64,000 nt of DNA, taken from Erythrobacter sp. SDW2 (GTDB lineage Bacteria > Pseudomonadota > Alphaproteobacteria > Sphingomonadales > Sphingomonadaceae). The translations under genes and the position numbers were made by a program. Shown piece after piece: positions 28,111-36,945 of the stretch (positions are counted from its first letter, which is position 1; every line of letters begins with the position of its first letter). The DNA lies in assembly GCF_021431965.1 (NCBI RefSeq), contig NZ_CP090370.1:620001-684000 (forward strand), in the 5' to 3' direction. The notes below the pieces were generated by a model, which saw only the letters and a list, made by a program, of their open reading frames with translations, had not been told where the DNA came from and did not search any database.

Positions 28111-29030
28111 GCAAGCAGTTCCTTCGCCCGGGCGCAGTCCGCCTCCATCTGTTCGACCAGCGCCTCGAGCGTGTCGAACCTGGCTTCGGACCGCAGGAAA
28201 TGATGAAATGCGACTTCTATTTCCTGCCCGTATAAGTCACCTTTGAAATCAAAGAAATAGGGTTCGAGCAATTCTTTGGGCGGCTCGAACTGCGGGCGAA
28301 TGCCGATATTGGCCGCGCCTTTGAGTATTTGCCCGGTGGCGAGAATGCGCCCGGTCACGGCATAGATGCCATAGCGCGGGCGCAGATAGCTCTCGATGCT
28401 GAGATTGGCGGTGGGATAGCCGATGGTCCGCCCGCGCTTGTCGCCATGCTCGACCACGCCGCGAATGGCGAAGGGGCGGGTCAGCAGGCGGGTAGCGGTC
28501 TCGCAGTCGCCTTCGCGCAGCGCCTCGCGGATGCGGCTGGAGGAGATCACCCCGTCCTCGCTCACGGCCTCGACCACGCGGCTTTGGAGGCCGTGTGCGC
28601 CGCCGAAGCACTTCAGCAGCTCGACATTTCCCTTCGCCCCCTGTCCGAAGGTGAAATCGCCGCCGGTCACCACGCCATGCGCACCGAAGCGGGTGAGCAG
28701 GATCTCGGTAATGAAATCCTCGGCGGTGGTGCCCGCCAGGTCGCCATCGAAATGGAACACCAGCATCGCTGTCGCTCCGGCGGCGAGGTAGAGTTCCTGC
28801 CGCTGCTCCAGCGTGGTCAGGCGGAACGGCGGCGTGTCCGGGCGGAAAAACCGCACCGGATGCGGATCGAAAGTGGCGATGATGCTGGGTCGGCCTTCGG
28901 CATGCGCCCAGCGGATCGCCTCGCCCGCCACCGCCTGGTGACCACGGTGGAAGCCGTCGAAATTGCCCAGCGCGATGACGGCACCGCGCAAGGGGTCAGC
29001 CACAGGGTTCCGGTGATCGAGCCAGCGCAT
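28107..29030 (-). CDS. ribF: Bifunctional riboflavin kinase/FMN adenylyltransferase
   Basis: Makes FMN and FAD from riboflavin. The N-terminal adenylyltransferase domain (about 1-180) contains ALGNFDGFHRGHQAVAGEA and ATFDPHPVRFF; the C-terminal kinase domain (about 185-305) contains GYPTANLSIE and PRYGIYAV. The 307 residues fit the usual size. Starts ATG 29030, overlapping the folA stop by one base, and ends overlapping the GDPD-like gene. Flavin supply is relevant to etfBA and pdxH here, but the genes are not linked by transcript. Confidence 0.95.
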   Translation of the reverse strand: MRWLDHRNPVADPLRGAVIALGNFDGFHRGHQAVAGEAIRWAHAEGRPSIIATFDPHPVRFFRPDTPPFRLTTLEQRQELYLAAGATAMLVFHFDGDLAGTTAEDFITEILLTRFGAHGVVTGGDFTFGQGAKGNVELLKCFGGAHGLQSRVVEAVSEDGVISSSRIREALREGDCETATRLLTRPFAIRGVVEHGDKRGRTIGYPTANLSIESYLRPRYGIYAVTGRILATGQILKGAANIGIRPQFEPPKELLEPYFFDFKGDLYGQEIEVAFHHFLRSEARFDTLEALVEQMEADCARAKELLA

Positions 29031-29518
29031 CAGCGGCGCTCATAGGTGATGTAGGAGAAGGCGGGAAGCATATCGGTGGCCGCATGGTCCTCGCGCGTCA
29101 CTTCGCGCCAGCTTTCGCTGGGCGGGTCCATGAAAGTATCGCCATCATAGTCCGCATGGAGCTGCGTCACCTCGATCCGCGCGGCGTCGGTTTCGAACAG
29201 GCGATAGATTTCCGCCCCACCGATGATGGCGACGGGTGCCTTGCCAGCGAGCGCCAGCGCCTCGGCCTTGGAGTGGACCACTTGCGCGCCTTCGGCCTGC
29301 CAGTTCCGCGCCCGGGTGAGCACGATATGGCGGCGACCGGGCAGCGGTGAGGGGAAGCTGTCGAAGGTCTTGCGGCCCATGATCATGGCGTGCCCCATGG
29401 TCAGCGCCTTGAACCGCTTGAGATCGGCGGGAAGATGCCAGGGGATCGCCCCGTCCCTGCCGATTACGCCGTTCGCCGCTCGGGCGTAGATCATGAAAGG
29501 AGACGGCAGCTCCGGCAC
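29030..29518 (-). CDS. folA: Dihydrofolate reductase
   Basis: NADPH-dependent reduction of dihydrofolate to tetrahydrofolate. Core: [20 protein letters not shown], then [21 protein letters not shown] and IIGGAEIY, with the catalytic acid in the LPADLKRFK region. From GTG 29518 (162 residues) the N-terminus lines up with the E. coli beta strand; an in-frame ATG at 29494 would cut three residues short of it, and ATG 29548 would extend into purK. The start is thus uncertain. It overlaps the purK stop region. Confidence 0.93.
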   Translation of the reverse strand: MPELPSPFMIYARAANGVIGRDGAIPWHLPADLKRFKALTMGHAMIMGRKTFDSFPSPLPGRRHIVLTRARNWQAEGAQVVHSKAEALALAGKAPVAIIGGAEIYRLFETDAARIEVTQLHADYDGDTFMDPPSESWREVTREDHAATDMLPAFSYITYERR

Positions 29519-29519
29519 A

Positions 29520-30578
29520 TCAGGCGTCCCACACCAGCTGCGTCGCATGGCCCATCTTGCGCCCTTCCCGCGCTTTGGCCTTGCCATAGAGATGCAGGTG
29601 GGTCGCCGGGTCGTCGAGCCAATGCGCCGCGTCGTCGGCATCCTGGCCGACGATATTGGTCATGACGATACCGGGGCTGACGGTGCGGGTGTCGCCCAGC
29701 GGGAGGCCGCAGATGGCGCGGATGTGGTTCTCGAACTGGCTGGTGGCCGCGCCTTCGATGGTCCAGTGGCCCGAATTGTGGACGCGCGGGGCCATTTCGT
29801 TGAACACCGGCCCATTCGCCGTGGCGAAGAATTCCAGCGTCAGCACGCCGACATAGCCGAGCGCATCGGCGACCTTGCCGGCCAGCCTGCGCGCTTCCGC
29901 GATATGGCATTCGACCAGGCGGCCCGCCGGCAATGTCGAGGTATGGAGCATGCCGTCGCGGTGGACATTGGCAGTGCTGTCCCAGAACACCTTCTGCCCT
30001 TCGGCGCTGCGGGCGAGGATGACCGAGAATTCGGCGTCGAATTCGACCAGCCCTTCGTAAACGCATGGTGCGCCGGGCAGCGAGATCCCTTCCGCATCGC
30101 GCGAGGTGCCGATCCGCCACTGCCCCTTGCCGTCGTAACCATCACGCCGGGTCTTGAGAATGCCGGGCGTGCCGATCCGCTCCAGTGCGTCCATCAGATC
30201 CGTCCGCGAATCGACCGGAGCGAAAGGAGCCGCGCGGCCACCGAGCCGCTCGACGAAACGCTTCTCGTTGAGGCGGTCCTGCGCCGTTTCCAGCGCGCGC
30301 GGATGCGGCACCAGCAAAGCATCGACCGGCGCGAGTGCGCCCGCCGGGACGTTCTCGAACTCCCACGTCACCACATCGCATTTCTGGGCGAAAGCAGCCA
30401 TGGCGAGTGTATCGTCCCACCCGTTGACGAACACATCGTGGCACACGTCGCCCACGACATTGTCCGCCTCGGGAGTGTAGGCGATGCAGCGATAACCCAT
30501 CTGCGCGGCGGCCATGGCCATCATCCGGCCCAGCTGGCCACCGCCCAATATGCCGATTGTCCCCCCTGGCTTGATCAC
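29520..30578 (-). CDS. purK: N5-carboxyaminoimidazole ribonucleotide synthase
   Basis: ATP-grasp enzyme of de novo purine synthesis that makes N5-CAIR from AIR, ATP and bicarbonate, passing it to PurE. The 352 residues include the N-terminal [19 protein letters not shown], the ATP-grasp lid [17 protein letters not shown] and the C-terminal [21 protein letters not shown] 30578 follows the purE stop by 9 bases. PurK and PurE act consecutively, so the pair forms a metabolic unit. Confidence 0.96.
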   Translation of the reverse strand: MIKPGGTIGILGGGQLGRMMAMAAAQMGYRCIAYTPEADNVVGDVCHDVFVNGWDDTLAMAAFAQKCDVVTWEFENVPAGALAPVDALLVPHPRALETAQDRLNEKRFVERLGGRAAPFAPVDSRTDLMDALERIGTPGILKTRRDGYDGKGQWRIGTSRDAEGISLPGAPCVYEGLVEFDAEFSVILARSAEGQKVFWDSTANVHRDGMLHTSTLPAGRLVECHIAEARRLAGKVADALGYVGVLTLEFFATANGPVFNEMAPRVHNSGHWTIEGAATSQFENHIRAICGLPLGDTRTVSPGIVMTNIVGQDADDAAHWLDDPATHLHLYGKAKAREGRKMGHATQLVWDA

Positions 30579-30587
30579 TATTGGAAC

Positions 30588-31280
30588 CTATTTCCCGCTT
30601 GTGAGCTTGGCGACGAAGGCTGCCACGCTTCCATACTCTTCCTTTACCCGCATCTGTACTTTGCGCATCATGTCAGAGCCTCGCTCGGGCCATCCATGGG
30701 CCTCGAACATTTCAAGAAATCCGCCGAAATGTTCCTTGGCCAGACGGCTGATAGCTTGCGCATCACCTCCCTGGGAGAAAGTCGGCGGTTGCTGATCGTC
30801 AACCGGCTTCTCCGCCACTGCCTCGGTCCGCGCGGCGCGCCAGGCTTTGAGCTTGTCCGCCAGCACGTCGTCCGATGTCGCAAGAATGCTGGCAGCCAGC
30901 AGCCCGGCATTGGTTGCCCCCGCTTCGCCGATGGCCAGCGTCCCGGTCGGCACGCCTGCAGGCATCTGGACGATGGAGAGCAGGCTATCCATCCCGCTCA
31001 GCGCCTTCGACTGCACCGGCACGCCCAGCACCGGCAGGTGGGTCATCGCGGCGACCATGCCGGGCAGGTGCGCCGCGCCGCCTGCGCCAGCGATGATGAC
31101 CTTGAAACCATCGGCTTCAGCATTCTTGGCAAAATCCGCCATCCGGTCCGGCGTGCGGTGGGCGGAGACGATCCGTGCGTCATAGGCCACCCCCAGCTCG
31201 TCGAGCACTTCGGCGGCGCAGCGCATGGTCGGCCAGTCCGACTGGCTGCCCATGATAATGGCGATTTTTGCCCCGCTCAT
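30588..31280 (-). CDS. purE: N5-CAIR mutase with unusual C-terminal extension
   Basis: Moves the carboxylate of N5-CAIR to give CAIR. The first about 165 residues are a complete Pur[22 protein letters not shown]-like [27 protein letters not shown] and [22 protein letters not shown]. Instead of ending there, the frame continues about 65 residues (to 230 in total) through a P/Q linker into a helical segment with [19 protein letters not shown] and [16 protein letters not shown] do not recognise this part. Its DNA is about 55% G+C by hand count, against about 67% for the PurE core. Ordinary PurE is about 160-170 residues. Confidence 0.94.
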   Translation of the reverse strand: MSGAKIAIIMGSQSDWPTMRCAAEVLDELGVAYDARIVSAHRTPDRMADFAKNAEADGFKVIIAGAGGAAHLPGMVAAMTHLPVLGVPVQSKALSGMDSLLSIVQMPAGVPTGTLAIGEAGATNAGLLAASILATSDDVLADKLKAWRAARTEAVAEKPVDDQQPPTFSQGGDAQAISRLAKEHFGGFLEMFEAHGWPERGSDMMRKVQMRVKEEYGSVAAFVAKLTSGK

Positions 31281-31283
31281 GGC

Positions 31284-31970
31284 TCACATGTCCTTCAGGT
31301 AAGTGCGTTCACCGGGATGCATATTCGCATCGAACTCGTAAACGATCGGCTGGCCGGTGGGAATCTCCAGCCCGGTGATGCCCTCGTTCGAAATGCCCGA
31401 GAGATGCTTGACCAGCGCCCGCAGCGAGTTGCCATGGGCGCTGATGATCACGGTCTCGCCGCTCGCCAGCACCGGCAGGATCGCGCTTTCCCAATAGGGC
31501 AGCACGCGCTCGATGGTCAGCTTGAGGCTCTCGGTCGCAGGAATGGCGATCCCGGCATAGCGTGGATCGCTGGCGAGGTCGTAGGTGCTGCCGGCCTCAA
31601 GCACCGGGGGCGGGACGTCGAAGCTGCGGCGCCAGATATGCACCTGCTCGTCGCCGTGGCGCTCGCGGGTCTCCTGCTTGTCGAGCCCGGTAAGCCCGCC
31701 ATAGTGCCGTTCGTTGAGCCGCCAGTCCTTGGTTTCCGGGATCCACAGCCGCCCGCAATGCTCCAGCGCGAAATGCAGTGTCTTGATGGCGCGGGTCTGG
31801 AGCGAGGTGAAGGCCACGGTCGGCAGCACGCCCTTCTCGCGCAGCAGCTCGCCGGCGGCCCGCGCTTCGGCTTCGCCCTGCTCGGTCAGATCGACATCCC
31901 ACCAGCCGGTGAACCGGTTTTCGAGGTTCCACTGGCTCTGGCCGTGGCGGACGAGAATGAGGGTGGGCAT
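31284..31970 (-). CDS. gpmA: 2,3-bisphosphoglycerate-dependent phosphoglycerate mutase
   Basis: Interconverts 3- and 2-phosphoglycerate in glycolysis. The 228 residues start [15 protein letters not shown] with the phospho-histidine H9, include [15 protein letters not shown] and [15 protein letters not shown], and have the second histidine in [18 protein letters not shown] 31970 has GGAGAAG at good spacing, whereas the longer frame to 32015 adds residues with no support. It is followed by purE three bases later. Upstream lies a large inverted repeat. Confidence 0.95.
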   Translation of the reverse strand: MPTLILVRHGQSQWNLENRFTGWWDVDLTEQGEAEARAAGELLREKGVLPTVAFTSLQTRAIKTLHFALEHCGRLWIPETKDWRLNERHYGGLTGLDKQETRERHGDEQVHIWRRSFDVPPPVLEAGSTYDLASDPRYAGIAIPATESLKLTIERVLPYWESAILPVLASGETVIISAHGNSLRALVKHLSGISNEGITGLEIPTGQPIVYEFDANMHPGERTYLKDM

Positions 31971-31993
31971 ATCTTCTCCGGATTGCGATTCCG

Positions 31994-32064
31994 GCCCTCT
32001 CCCCCTCCCAGCCACCCGATACCGTAGCGGTCATCATATCGGGTGGCCGGGAGGGGGAGAGGGC
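31994..32064. repeat. Large intergenic inverted repeat
   Basis: Left arm 31994-32020 and right arm 32038-32064 pair over 27 bases with one mismatch, around a 17-base loop. The arms are rich in CCCTCTCCCCC/GGGGGAGAGGG. It sits between gpmA and the small basic protein gene, both minus strand, and could stabilise or end the mRNA. Confidence 0.75.
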
Positions 32065-32110
32065 TGGCACCGCCCCCGCGTTGGCGGGACAACAAAGCGA
32101 GCACGCCGCG

Positions 32111-32269
32111 TTAGCTTGTGGACTCGGGATTGGAAACCCCGCTGTCGCCTGATTCGGTCGCGCCGCTGCCCATTTCGCGGGCCTGCGCCTTCCGGCGGCG
32201 CAGGTTCTCGCGCAATTTGGCCGCGAGGCGCTCCTCGCGCGACATATTCTTGTCCGGCGCTTCACTCAT
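32111..32269 (-). CDS. Small basic/charged protein, unknown
   Basis: 52 residues from ATG 32269. The middle is a charged helix (SREERLAAKLRENLRRRKAQARE) with a serine/glycine-rich tail. I have the impression of similar short proteins in sphingomonads but cannot name the family. An earlier in-frame ATG at 32305 would add a dozen residues overlapping the tRNA-Thr promoter. The gene is divergent from tRNA-Thr and lies upstream of gpmA. It may be a nucleic-acid-associated or ribosome-associated helix protein; there is no evidence for either. Confidence 0.55.
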   Translation of the reverse strand: MSEAPDKNMSREERLAAKLRENLRRRKAQAREMGSGATESGDSGVSNPESTS

Positions 32270-32312
32270 GCGAAATGCTTTGCCGAATATGTCCTCCAAC
32301 CTCAAGCTTGGC

Positions 32313-32341
32313 TTGACAATCGGGGCACTCGCGACAATAGG
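32313..32341 (+). promoter_or_regulatory. Promoter of tRNA-Thr
   Basis: TTGACA at 32313-32318, a 17-base spacer and AATAGG at 32336-32341 make a strong -35 and a weak -10, about 20 bases ahead of the tRNA. Position and spacing fit a sigma-70-type promoter. Confidence 0.5.
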
Positions 32342-32360
32342 CCGCGCCTCGTTCCGGTTG

Positions 32361-32435
32361 GCTGCTGTAGCTCAGTGGTAGAGCGCACCCTTGGTAAGGG
32401 TGAGGCCGGGAGTTCAATCCTCCCCAGCAGCACCA
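32361..32435 (+). tRNA. tRNA-Thr (anticodon GGT)
   Basis: The acceptor arms GCTGCTG and CAGCAGC pair. The D-arm is AGCTCAGTGGTAGAGC, the anticodon stem ACCCT...AGGGT encloses TTGGTAA with anticodon GGT (Thr), and the T-loop reads GTTCAATCC. The CCA end is encoded (32433-32435). Confidence 0.96.
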
Positions 32436-32443
32436 GGATGTTC

Positions 32444-32505
32444 GCGCTATCGCATCGCTGGATGAGCGCGCCTGTATTTGCGCTATCGCATCGCTGCTTG
32501 AGCGC
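32444..32505 (+). repeat. Two imperfect 26-base direct repeats after tRNA-Thr
   Basis: Units at 32444-32469 and 32480-32505 share GCGCTATCGCATCGCTG and end in TGAGCGC, 10 bases apart. Each can fold by GCGCT...AGCGC ends. Function unknown. Confidence 0.7.
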
Positions 32506-32549
32506 AGTCCCTCCTTGAAATCGCGACTGTCTTACTCCATTCATACACC

Positions 32550-33095
32550 ATGGATGATGGGAACAACGAGGCTGCGCCTGTCGCGCCTGTGACCAATGCA
32601 GTCGCTGCCTATGAGCCAGAGACCTTCGAGGATGCCGACGGGATCCTGACCAGGGTCCATCCCAACCATGAAAAGCAGCTGCGGGCCGAGGGCGCGATTG
32701 TTGCGCTGGTCGTGTCGGTCGCGGCGCTGGTCGCCGATGTGGCCATCGCGGTTCCGCCCGGGGCGATCTTCGTGCCGGTGCTGGCGCTGGTCGGGCTGGT
32801 GCTGTGGCGGATGCCGCACCGCCGTTTCATCGCGCGCGGCTATGCGCTGGAAGCGGACCGGCTGCGGGTGGTGCGCGGGATCCTGTTCCGTTCGGACACG
32901 GTGGTGCCGTTCGGGCGGGTCCAGCATATCGACGTCGATCGCGGGCCGCTGGAACGCTATTTCGGGCTCGCGACGATCACGCTGCATACGGCGGGGACCC
33001 ACAATGCCTCGGTCAAGCTGCCCGGGCTGCTCCATGAAACCGCACTGACGATCCGCGAAGAGATCCGCGCCCATATCAAGCGCGAGGCACAGTGA
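32550..33095 (+). CDS. PH-domain membrane protein, YdbS-like
   Basis: A bacterial PH-domain (bPH2) protein of 181 residues. After an acidic N-terminus, two hydrophobic segments (about 49-70 and 72-86, VALVVSVAALVADVA and FVPVLALVGLVLW) precede the PH domain: RGYALEADRLRVVRGILFRSDTVVPFGRVQHIDVDRGPLERYFG. It is normally paired with YdbT, and this gene overlaps that start by GTGA. Membrane location; function unknown (an antimicrobial-resistance and membrane-homeostasis role has been suggested for relatives). Confidence 0.87.
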   Translation: MDDGNNEAAPVAPVTNAVAAYEPETFEDADGILTRVHPNHEKQLRAEGAIVALVVSVAALVADVAIAVPPGAIFVPVLALVGLVLWRMPHRRFIARGYALEADRLRVVRGILFRSDTVVPFGRVQHIDVDRGPLERYFGLATITLHTAGTHNASVKLPGLLHETALTIREEIRAHIKREAQ

Positions 33096-34639
33096 ATCCG
33101 GTTGCCCTCGGCGGCGGCGAACCACGCCGCACCCACCCGCTCAGTTTCGCGGTCAAGGCATCGCAAGTGCTGCCGCAGCTGGTCGTGCCGCTGGGCTTTG
33201 CCGGATATAGTATAATCGGCAGTGACTATTCGGGGCTGGCGGCGAAACTGGCACTGGGCGCGCTGGTGGCCATCGCGGCGATCCTGCTGCCGTCGTTCCT
33301 GCAATGGCGACGCTTTACCTACCGGGTGGGCGAAAACGACATCCGGGTCGAAAGCGGGGTGCTGTCGCGCGCCGCGCGCTCGGTACCCTACGAGCGGATC
33401 CAGGACGTCAGCCTGGAGCAGAAACTGGTTCCCCGGCTGCTCGGGCTGGTGCAAGTCAAGTTCGAGACCGGCGCGGGCGGCAAGGAGGAACTGGCGCTTT
33501 CCTGGCTGTCGCAGGCCGAAGGCGAAGCTCTGCGCGAACTGGTGCGCGAACGGCGCGAAGAAGGGGAAGCCTCCCCCATCGCCGATGCCGAGGCGAAGCC
33601 GCAGGAAAACGCTGAACTTCTGTTCCATATGCCGCCGCCTCGCCTCCTCAAGTTCGGCCTGTTCGAATTCTCGCTGGCGGTCTTCGCGGTGCTGGGCGGC
33701 CTTGCGCAATATGCCGAAACCTTCCTCAATATCGAGGTCTGGGATCCGGACATCTATCTCGACTGGTTTGCCGGGCCCGGGCACTGGCTGCTCGAACTGG
33801 GACTGGTGGCGCAGGTCATCGGTGTCTTCGCCGGACTGGCCACTCTGGTGCTGATCGGACTGGTTACCGGCGTCGTGCGGACGGTGCTGCGTGACTGGGA
33901 TTTCCGGCTCGAGAGGACCGCCAAGGGATTCCGCCGTCGCCGCGGACTGCTGACGCGCACCGATGTCGTCATGCCCGCGCACCGGGTGCAGGCGCTGGAG
34001 ATCGGCACCGGGATCGTCCGTCGTCGCTGGTGCTGGTCGGGCCTCAAATTCGTCAGCCTGGCGCAGGATGCCGGCTCATCAAGTCATGTAGTCGCTCCCT
34101 TTGCGCAGGATAGCGAACTCGAACCGATCATCCGGGCCGCGGGTTTCCATCCGCCGGACGAGGGACTGGATTGGCAGCACCGCACCCGTGCCTATCGCAA
34201 CGCCAGCATGCTGATCGATGGCGGTACGCTCGGACTGCTGTCGGTGATCCTGCTGGTGCTCTCGCAGGTGCTGGTTGATTCCGAAGCTTTCAATGGCCGC
34301 TGGTACATGGCGCTGATACCTGCGGCCTTCGGTCTGGCGCTGGCGGTGCGGCAGTATTTCCTGTGGCGGCACGACCGCAACGCCTTCGATGAAAGCCAGG
34401 TCTATCGCCATCACGGCTGGCTTTCGCCCAATACGCGGATTGCCAGCCGGGTGAAGCTGCAATCGGTCGAGATCAAGCAGGGGCCATTGGGCCACCGGCT
34501 GGGTTATGCCTCGCTCCATCTGGGCCTTGCAGGCGGCAGCTTTGCCATCAACGGCATCCCGCTGCAGCGCGCCCGCGAACTTCGCCGCGCCGTGCTCGAT
34601 TCGATTTCCGGGACCGATTTCTCGGAGCTCGCCGGCTAG
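33092..34639 (+). CDS. PH-domain membrane protein, YdbT-like
   Basis: A 515-residue partner of the preceding YdbS-like gene, with three bPH2 modules between hydrophobic segments. Each module has the VxPxxRVQxxxI-type motif: SVPYERIQDVSLEQ, VMPAHRVQALEIG and RVKLQSVEIKQGPLGHRLGYA. Membrane segments lie near 33-70, 185-205, 233-265 and 378-430. GTG 33092 overlaps the YdbS stop. Its TAG stop shares CTAG with the stop of the convergent GNAT gene. The pair probably forms one membrane complex. Confidence 0.85.
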   Translation: MNPVALGGGEPRRTHPLSFAVKASQVLPQLVVPLGFAGYSIIGSDYSGLAAKLALGALVAIAAILLPSFLQWRRFTYRVGENDIRVESGVLSRAARSVPYERIQDVSLEQKLVPRLLGLVQVKFETGAGGKEELALSWLSQAEGEALRELVRERREEGEASPIADAEAKPQENAELLFHMPPPRLLKFGLFEFSLAVFAVLGGLAQYAETFLNIEVWDPDIYLDWFAGPGHWLLELGLVAQVIGVFAGLATLVLIGLVTGVVRTVLRDWDFRLERTAKGFRRRRGLLTRTDVVMPAHRVQALEIGTGIVRRRWCWSGLKFVSLAQDAGSSSHVVAPFAQDSELEPIIRAAGFHPPDEGLDWQHRTRAYRNASMLIDGGTLGLLSVILLVLSQVLVDSEAFNGRWYMALIPAAFGLALAVRQYFLWRHDRNAFDESQVYRHHGWLSPNTRIASRVKLQSVEIKQGPLGHRLGYASLHLGLAGGSFAINGIPLQRARELRRAVLDSISGTDFSELAG

Positions 34640-34950
34640 GCGCGCAGGTCCGCCCAGTCCGGGTGTTCTTCGAACTTCTGCGCGACATAGGAACAGCGCG
34701 GGACGATCCGGAAGCCCAGCCGCCGCGCATCGGCAACGAAGCGTTCGACCAGCAGCGCCGCAATGCCGCGCCCCCCGATCGCCTTGGGCACCACTGTATG
34801 GGTCGCGATGCGGACCTCGTCCCCGTGCTCGTCGCTCGGCTCCCATTCGAGCATGCCGTGATGCGGGCTGCCTTCGATCTGCGCGACATACTTGCCGCCT
34901 TGCCCCACGACATGGTGGAGGATGGTGACCTCGTCCGGCGAATCGCTCAT
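34636..34950 (-). CDS. Short GNAT-type acetyltransferase (YjdJ-like)
   Basis: A 104-residue single-domain GNAT protein of the GCN5-related short class. The Gly-rich acetyl-CoA loop is KAIGGRGIAALLVERFVADARRLGFRIVPRCSYV, ending in the family FEEHPDWADL. ATG 34950 follows AAGGAGC; the longer frame to 35079 lacks support. It converges on YdbT with a four-base overlap and is divergent from the threonine aldolase. The substrate is unknown. Confidence 0.87.
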   Translation of the reverse strand: MSDSPDEVTILHHVVGQGGKYVAQIEGSPHHGMLEWEPSDEHGDEVRIATHTVVPKAIGGRGIAALLVERFVADARRLGFRIVPRCSYVAQKFEEHPDWADLRA

Positions 34951-34999
34951 CGCATTGCTCCTTCTTGCCAACAACGCTGGCGGCGCTAGGGGCGTTCCG

Positions 35000-35995
35000 A
35001 TGCGTTTTCTCTCCGATAATGCCGCAACCGTCCACCCCAAGGTGTGGGACGCCCTGCGCGCCGCCGATGCGGTCGACACGCCCTATGACGGCGACGTGCT
35101 GTCGCAGCGGCTCGACGAAGCCTTCGGCGTGGTGTTCGGGCGCGAGGTAGCGGCGCTGTGGGTGGCGACCGGAACGGCGGCCAATTGCCTTGCGCTGGCC
35201 AGCATGGTCCCGCCACACGGTGGGGTCGTCTGCCACCGCGAAGCGCATATCGAGATGGACGAAGCGGGCGCGCCCGGCTTCTACCTTCACGGGGCCAAGC
35301 TGATGCTGGCGGAAGGGGAGGGGGCCAAGCTGACCCCGGGCGATATCGCGGCGGTGATCGACCCGATCCGCGACGACGTCCACCAGGTCCAGCCGCATGC
35401 GGTCTCGGTCACACAGGCGAGCGAGTATGGCCGGGCCTACCGGCCGGAAGAACTCGCCGCCATAGGGGCGCTGGCAAAGCAGCGCGGTCTCGGCCTGCAT
35501 GTCGATGGGGCGCGCTTCGCCAATGCGGTAGCGTTTCTCGGCTGCACGCCGGCCGAAGCGGTCGGCCCTGCGCAGGCGCTGAGCTTCGGCTGTGTCAAGA
35601 ACGGCGGCATGAGCGCCGAAGCGATCGTGTTCTTCGATCCCGCGCTGGCCGATGTCGTGCGCTATCGCCGCAAGCGGGCGGGCCATCTGCAAAGCAAGGG
35701 CCGCTTCATGGCCGCGCAGTTGCTGGCCATGCTCGAGGGCGATCTGTGGCTGGAGAATGCGCGGAAGGCCAATGCCGCCGCGCAGGCCATCGTCGCCGAG
35801 GCGGGCGGGCGGCTGATGCACCCGGTCGAAGCCAACGAGGTCTTCATGCGGCTCACCCCGACCGAGCGCGAAGCACTGCGGGGGCAGGGTTTCGAATTCT
35901 ACGACTGGGGCGCGGATGCGGCCCGCTTCGTGGCCGCTTGGGACAGCGACCCCGTTGCCGCGCAGGCGCTCGGCAAGGCCATCGCCAGCCTGTGA
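35000..35995 (+). CDS. Low-specificity L-threonine aldolase
   Basis: A PLP enzyme that cleaves threonine or allo-threonine to glycine and acetaldehyde. The 331 residues begin MRFLSDNAATVHPKVWDAL. The lysine in LSFGCVKNGGMSAEA probably binds PLP, as in the Pseudomonas-type enzymes with SFGGTKNG. VATGTAANCLAL and HVDGARFANAVAFL are family landmarks. The start ATG at 35000 was chosen by homology; upstream in-frame codons lack a ribosome site. The stop overlaps the DMT-gene start (GTGA), making a pair. Confidence 0.93.
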   Translation: MRFLSDNAATVHPKVWDALRAADAVDTPYDGDVLSQRLDEAFGVVFGREVAALWVATGTAANCLALASMVPPHGGVVCHREAHIEMDEAGAPGFYLHGAKLMLAEGEGAKLTPGDIAAVIDPIRDDVHQVQPHAVSVTQASEYGRAYRPEELAAIGALAKQRGLGLHVDGARFANAVAFLGCTPAEAVGPAQALSFGCVKNGGMSAEAIVFFDPALADVVRYRRKRAGHLQSKGRFMAAQLLAMLEGDLWLENARKANAAAQAIVAEAGGRLMHPVEANEVFMRLTPTEREALRGQGFEFYDWGADAARFVAAWDSDPVAAQALGKAIASL

Positions 35996-36945
35996 ACGAC
36001 AGCACGCCCTCGATGCTGCACCCGCGGGTGCTGGTGCCCTTCATGCTGACCGGCATAATCTGGGGTTCGACCTGGTTTGTCATCACCGGGCAGATCGACG
36101 GCGTGCCGCCCGCATGGGGTGTGTTCTACCGCTTCCTGCTAGCGACCCCGGCGATGTTCCTGCTGGCAGTCGTGACCGGCAAGAGCCTGCGGCTGGGCAG
36201 GCAGGGTCAGCTGCTCGCCGTGGGCGTCGGCCTCGCCCAGTTCTGCGGCAACTTCCTGTTCGTCTATCATGCGGAACTGCACATCACTTCCGGCATTGTC
36301 GCGGTCATGTTCGCGCTGCTGATGGTGCCCAATGCGATCTTCGCCCGCTTCGTGCTGGGCGAAAGAGTGCAGGGCGGCTTCGTGCTGGGGAGTGCGGTGG
36401 CGATTGTCGGCGTGGTGCTGCTGCTGGTGCACGAATGGCGCTCGGCTCCGATGGGGGACAACGTGGCGCTGGGGATCGTGCTGACCGTGGGCGGCATCCT
36501 TGCCGCCTCGCTCGCCAATGTGGTGCAGGCCAATGACGTTGGGCGCAAGCTGCCGATGGTCAGCCTGCTGGCCTGGTCGATGGTCTATGGCGTGATCGCC
36601 GATGCCCTGTTTGCCTGGGTCACGGCGGGACCGCCGCCTTTGCCGCAGGACTGGCACTTCTGGGCCGGGACCGCCTATCTCGCCATCATCGGCTCGGTGG
36701 TGACCTTCCCGCTGCACTACAACCTCGTGCGCGAGATCGGCGCGGGCAAGACCGCCTACAACTCGCTCGTCACCGTGTGCGTGGCGATGCTGCTGTCGAC
36801 CCTGTTCGAGGATTACCGCTGGAGCGGGCTCGCCATCGGCGGCGCGGCGCTGGCGCTACTGGGCATGGTCATCGCGCTCCGCTCACGCAAGGCCAAGGGC
36901 TTCAAGGTCGGGCAGGCGAGCAGTTTCCGGCACGATACCGACTAA
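35992..36945 (+). CDS. DMT-superfamily transporter (EamA)
   Basis: An inner-membrane exporter of 317 residues with ten predicted hydrophobic segments in two EamA repeats. It opens FMLTGIIWGSTWFVITGQIDG, and the second half has NDVGRKLPMVSLLAWSMV. Metabolites such as amino acids are common substrates; next to a threonine aldolase this could be threonine or glycine export, which is conjecture. GTG 35992 is coupled to the aldolase stop; ATG 36013 is a possible alternative. The TAA stop overlaps the TAG of the convergent SDR gene. Confidence 0.88.
   Translation: MNDSTPSMLHPRVLVPFMLTGIIWGSTWFVITGQIDGVPPAWGVFYRFLLATPAMFLLAVVTGKSLRLGRQGQLLAVGVGLAQFCGNFLFVYHAELHITSGIVAVMFALLMVPNAIFARFVLGERVQGGFVLGSAVAIVGVVLLLVHEWRSAPMGDNVALGIVLTVGGILAASLANVVQANDVGRKLPMVSLLAWSMVYGVIADALFAWVTAGPPPLPQDWHFWAGTAYLAIIGSVVTFPLHYNLVREIGAGKTAYNSLVTVCVAMLLSTLFEDYRWSGLAIGGAALALLGMVIALRSRKAKGFKVGQASSFRHDTD

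Noticed and set aside
29493-32027. Plus-strand open frame of about 844 codons
   Set aside because: Antisense to folA, purK, purE and gpmA, each of which has clear motifs. No coherent domain.
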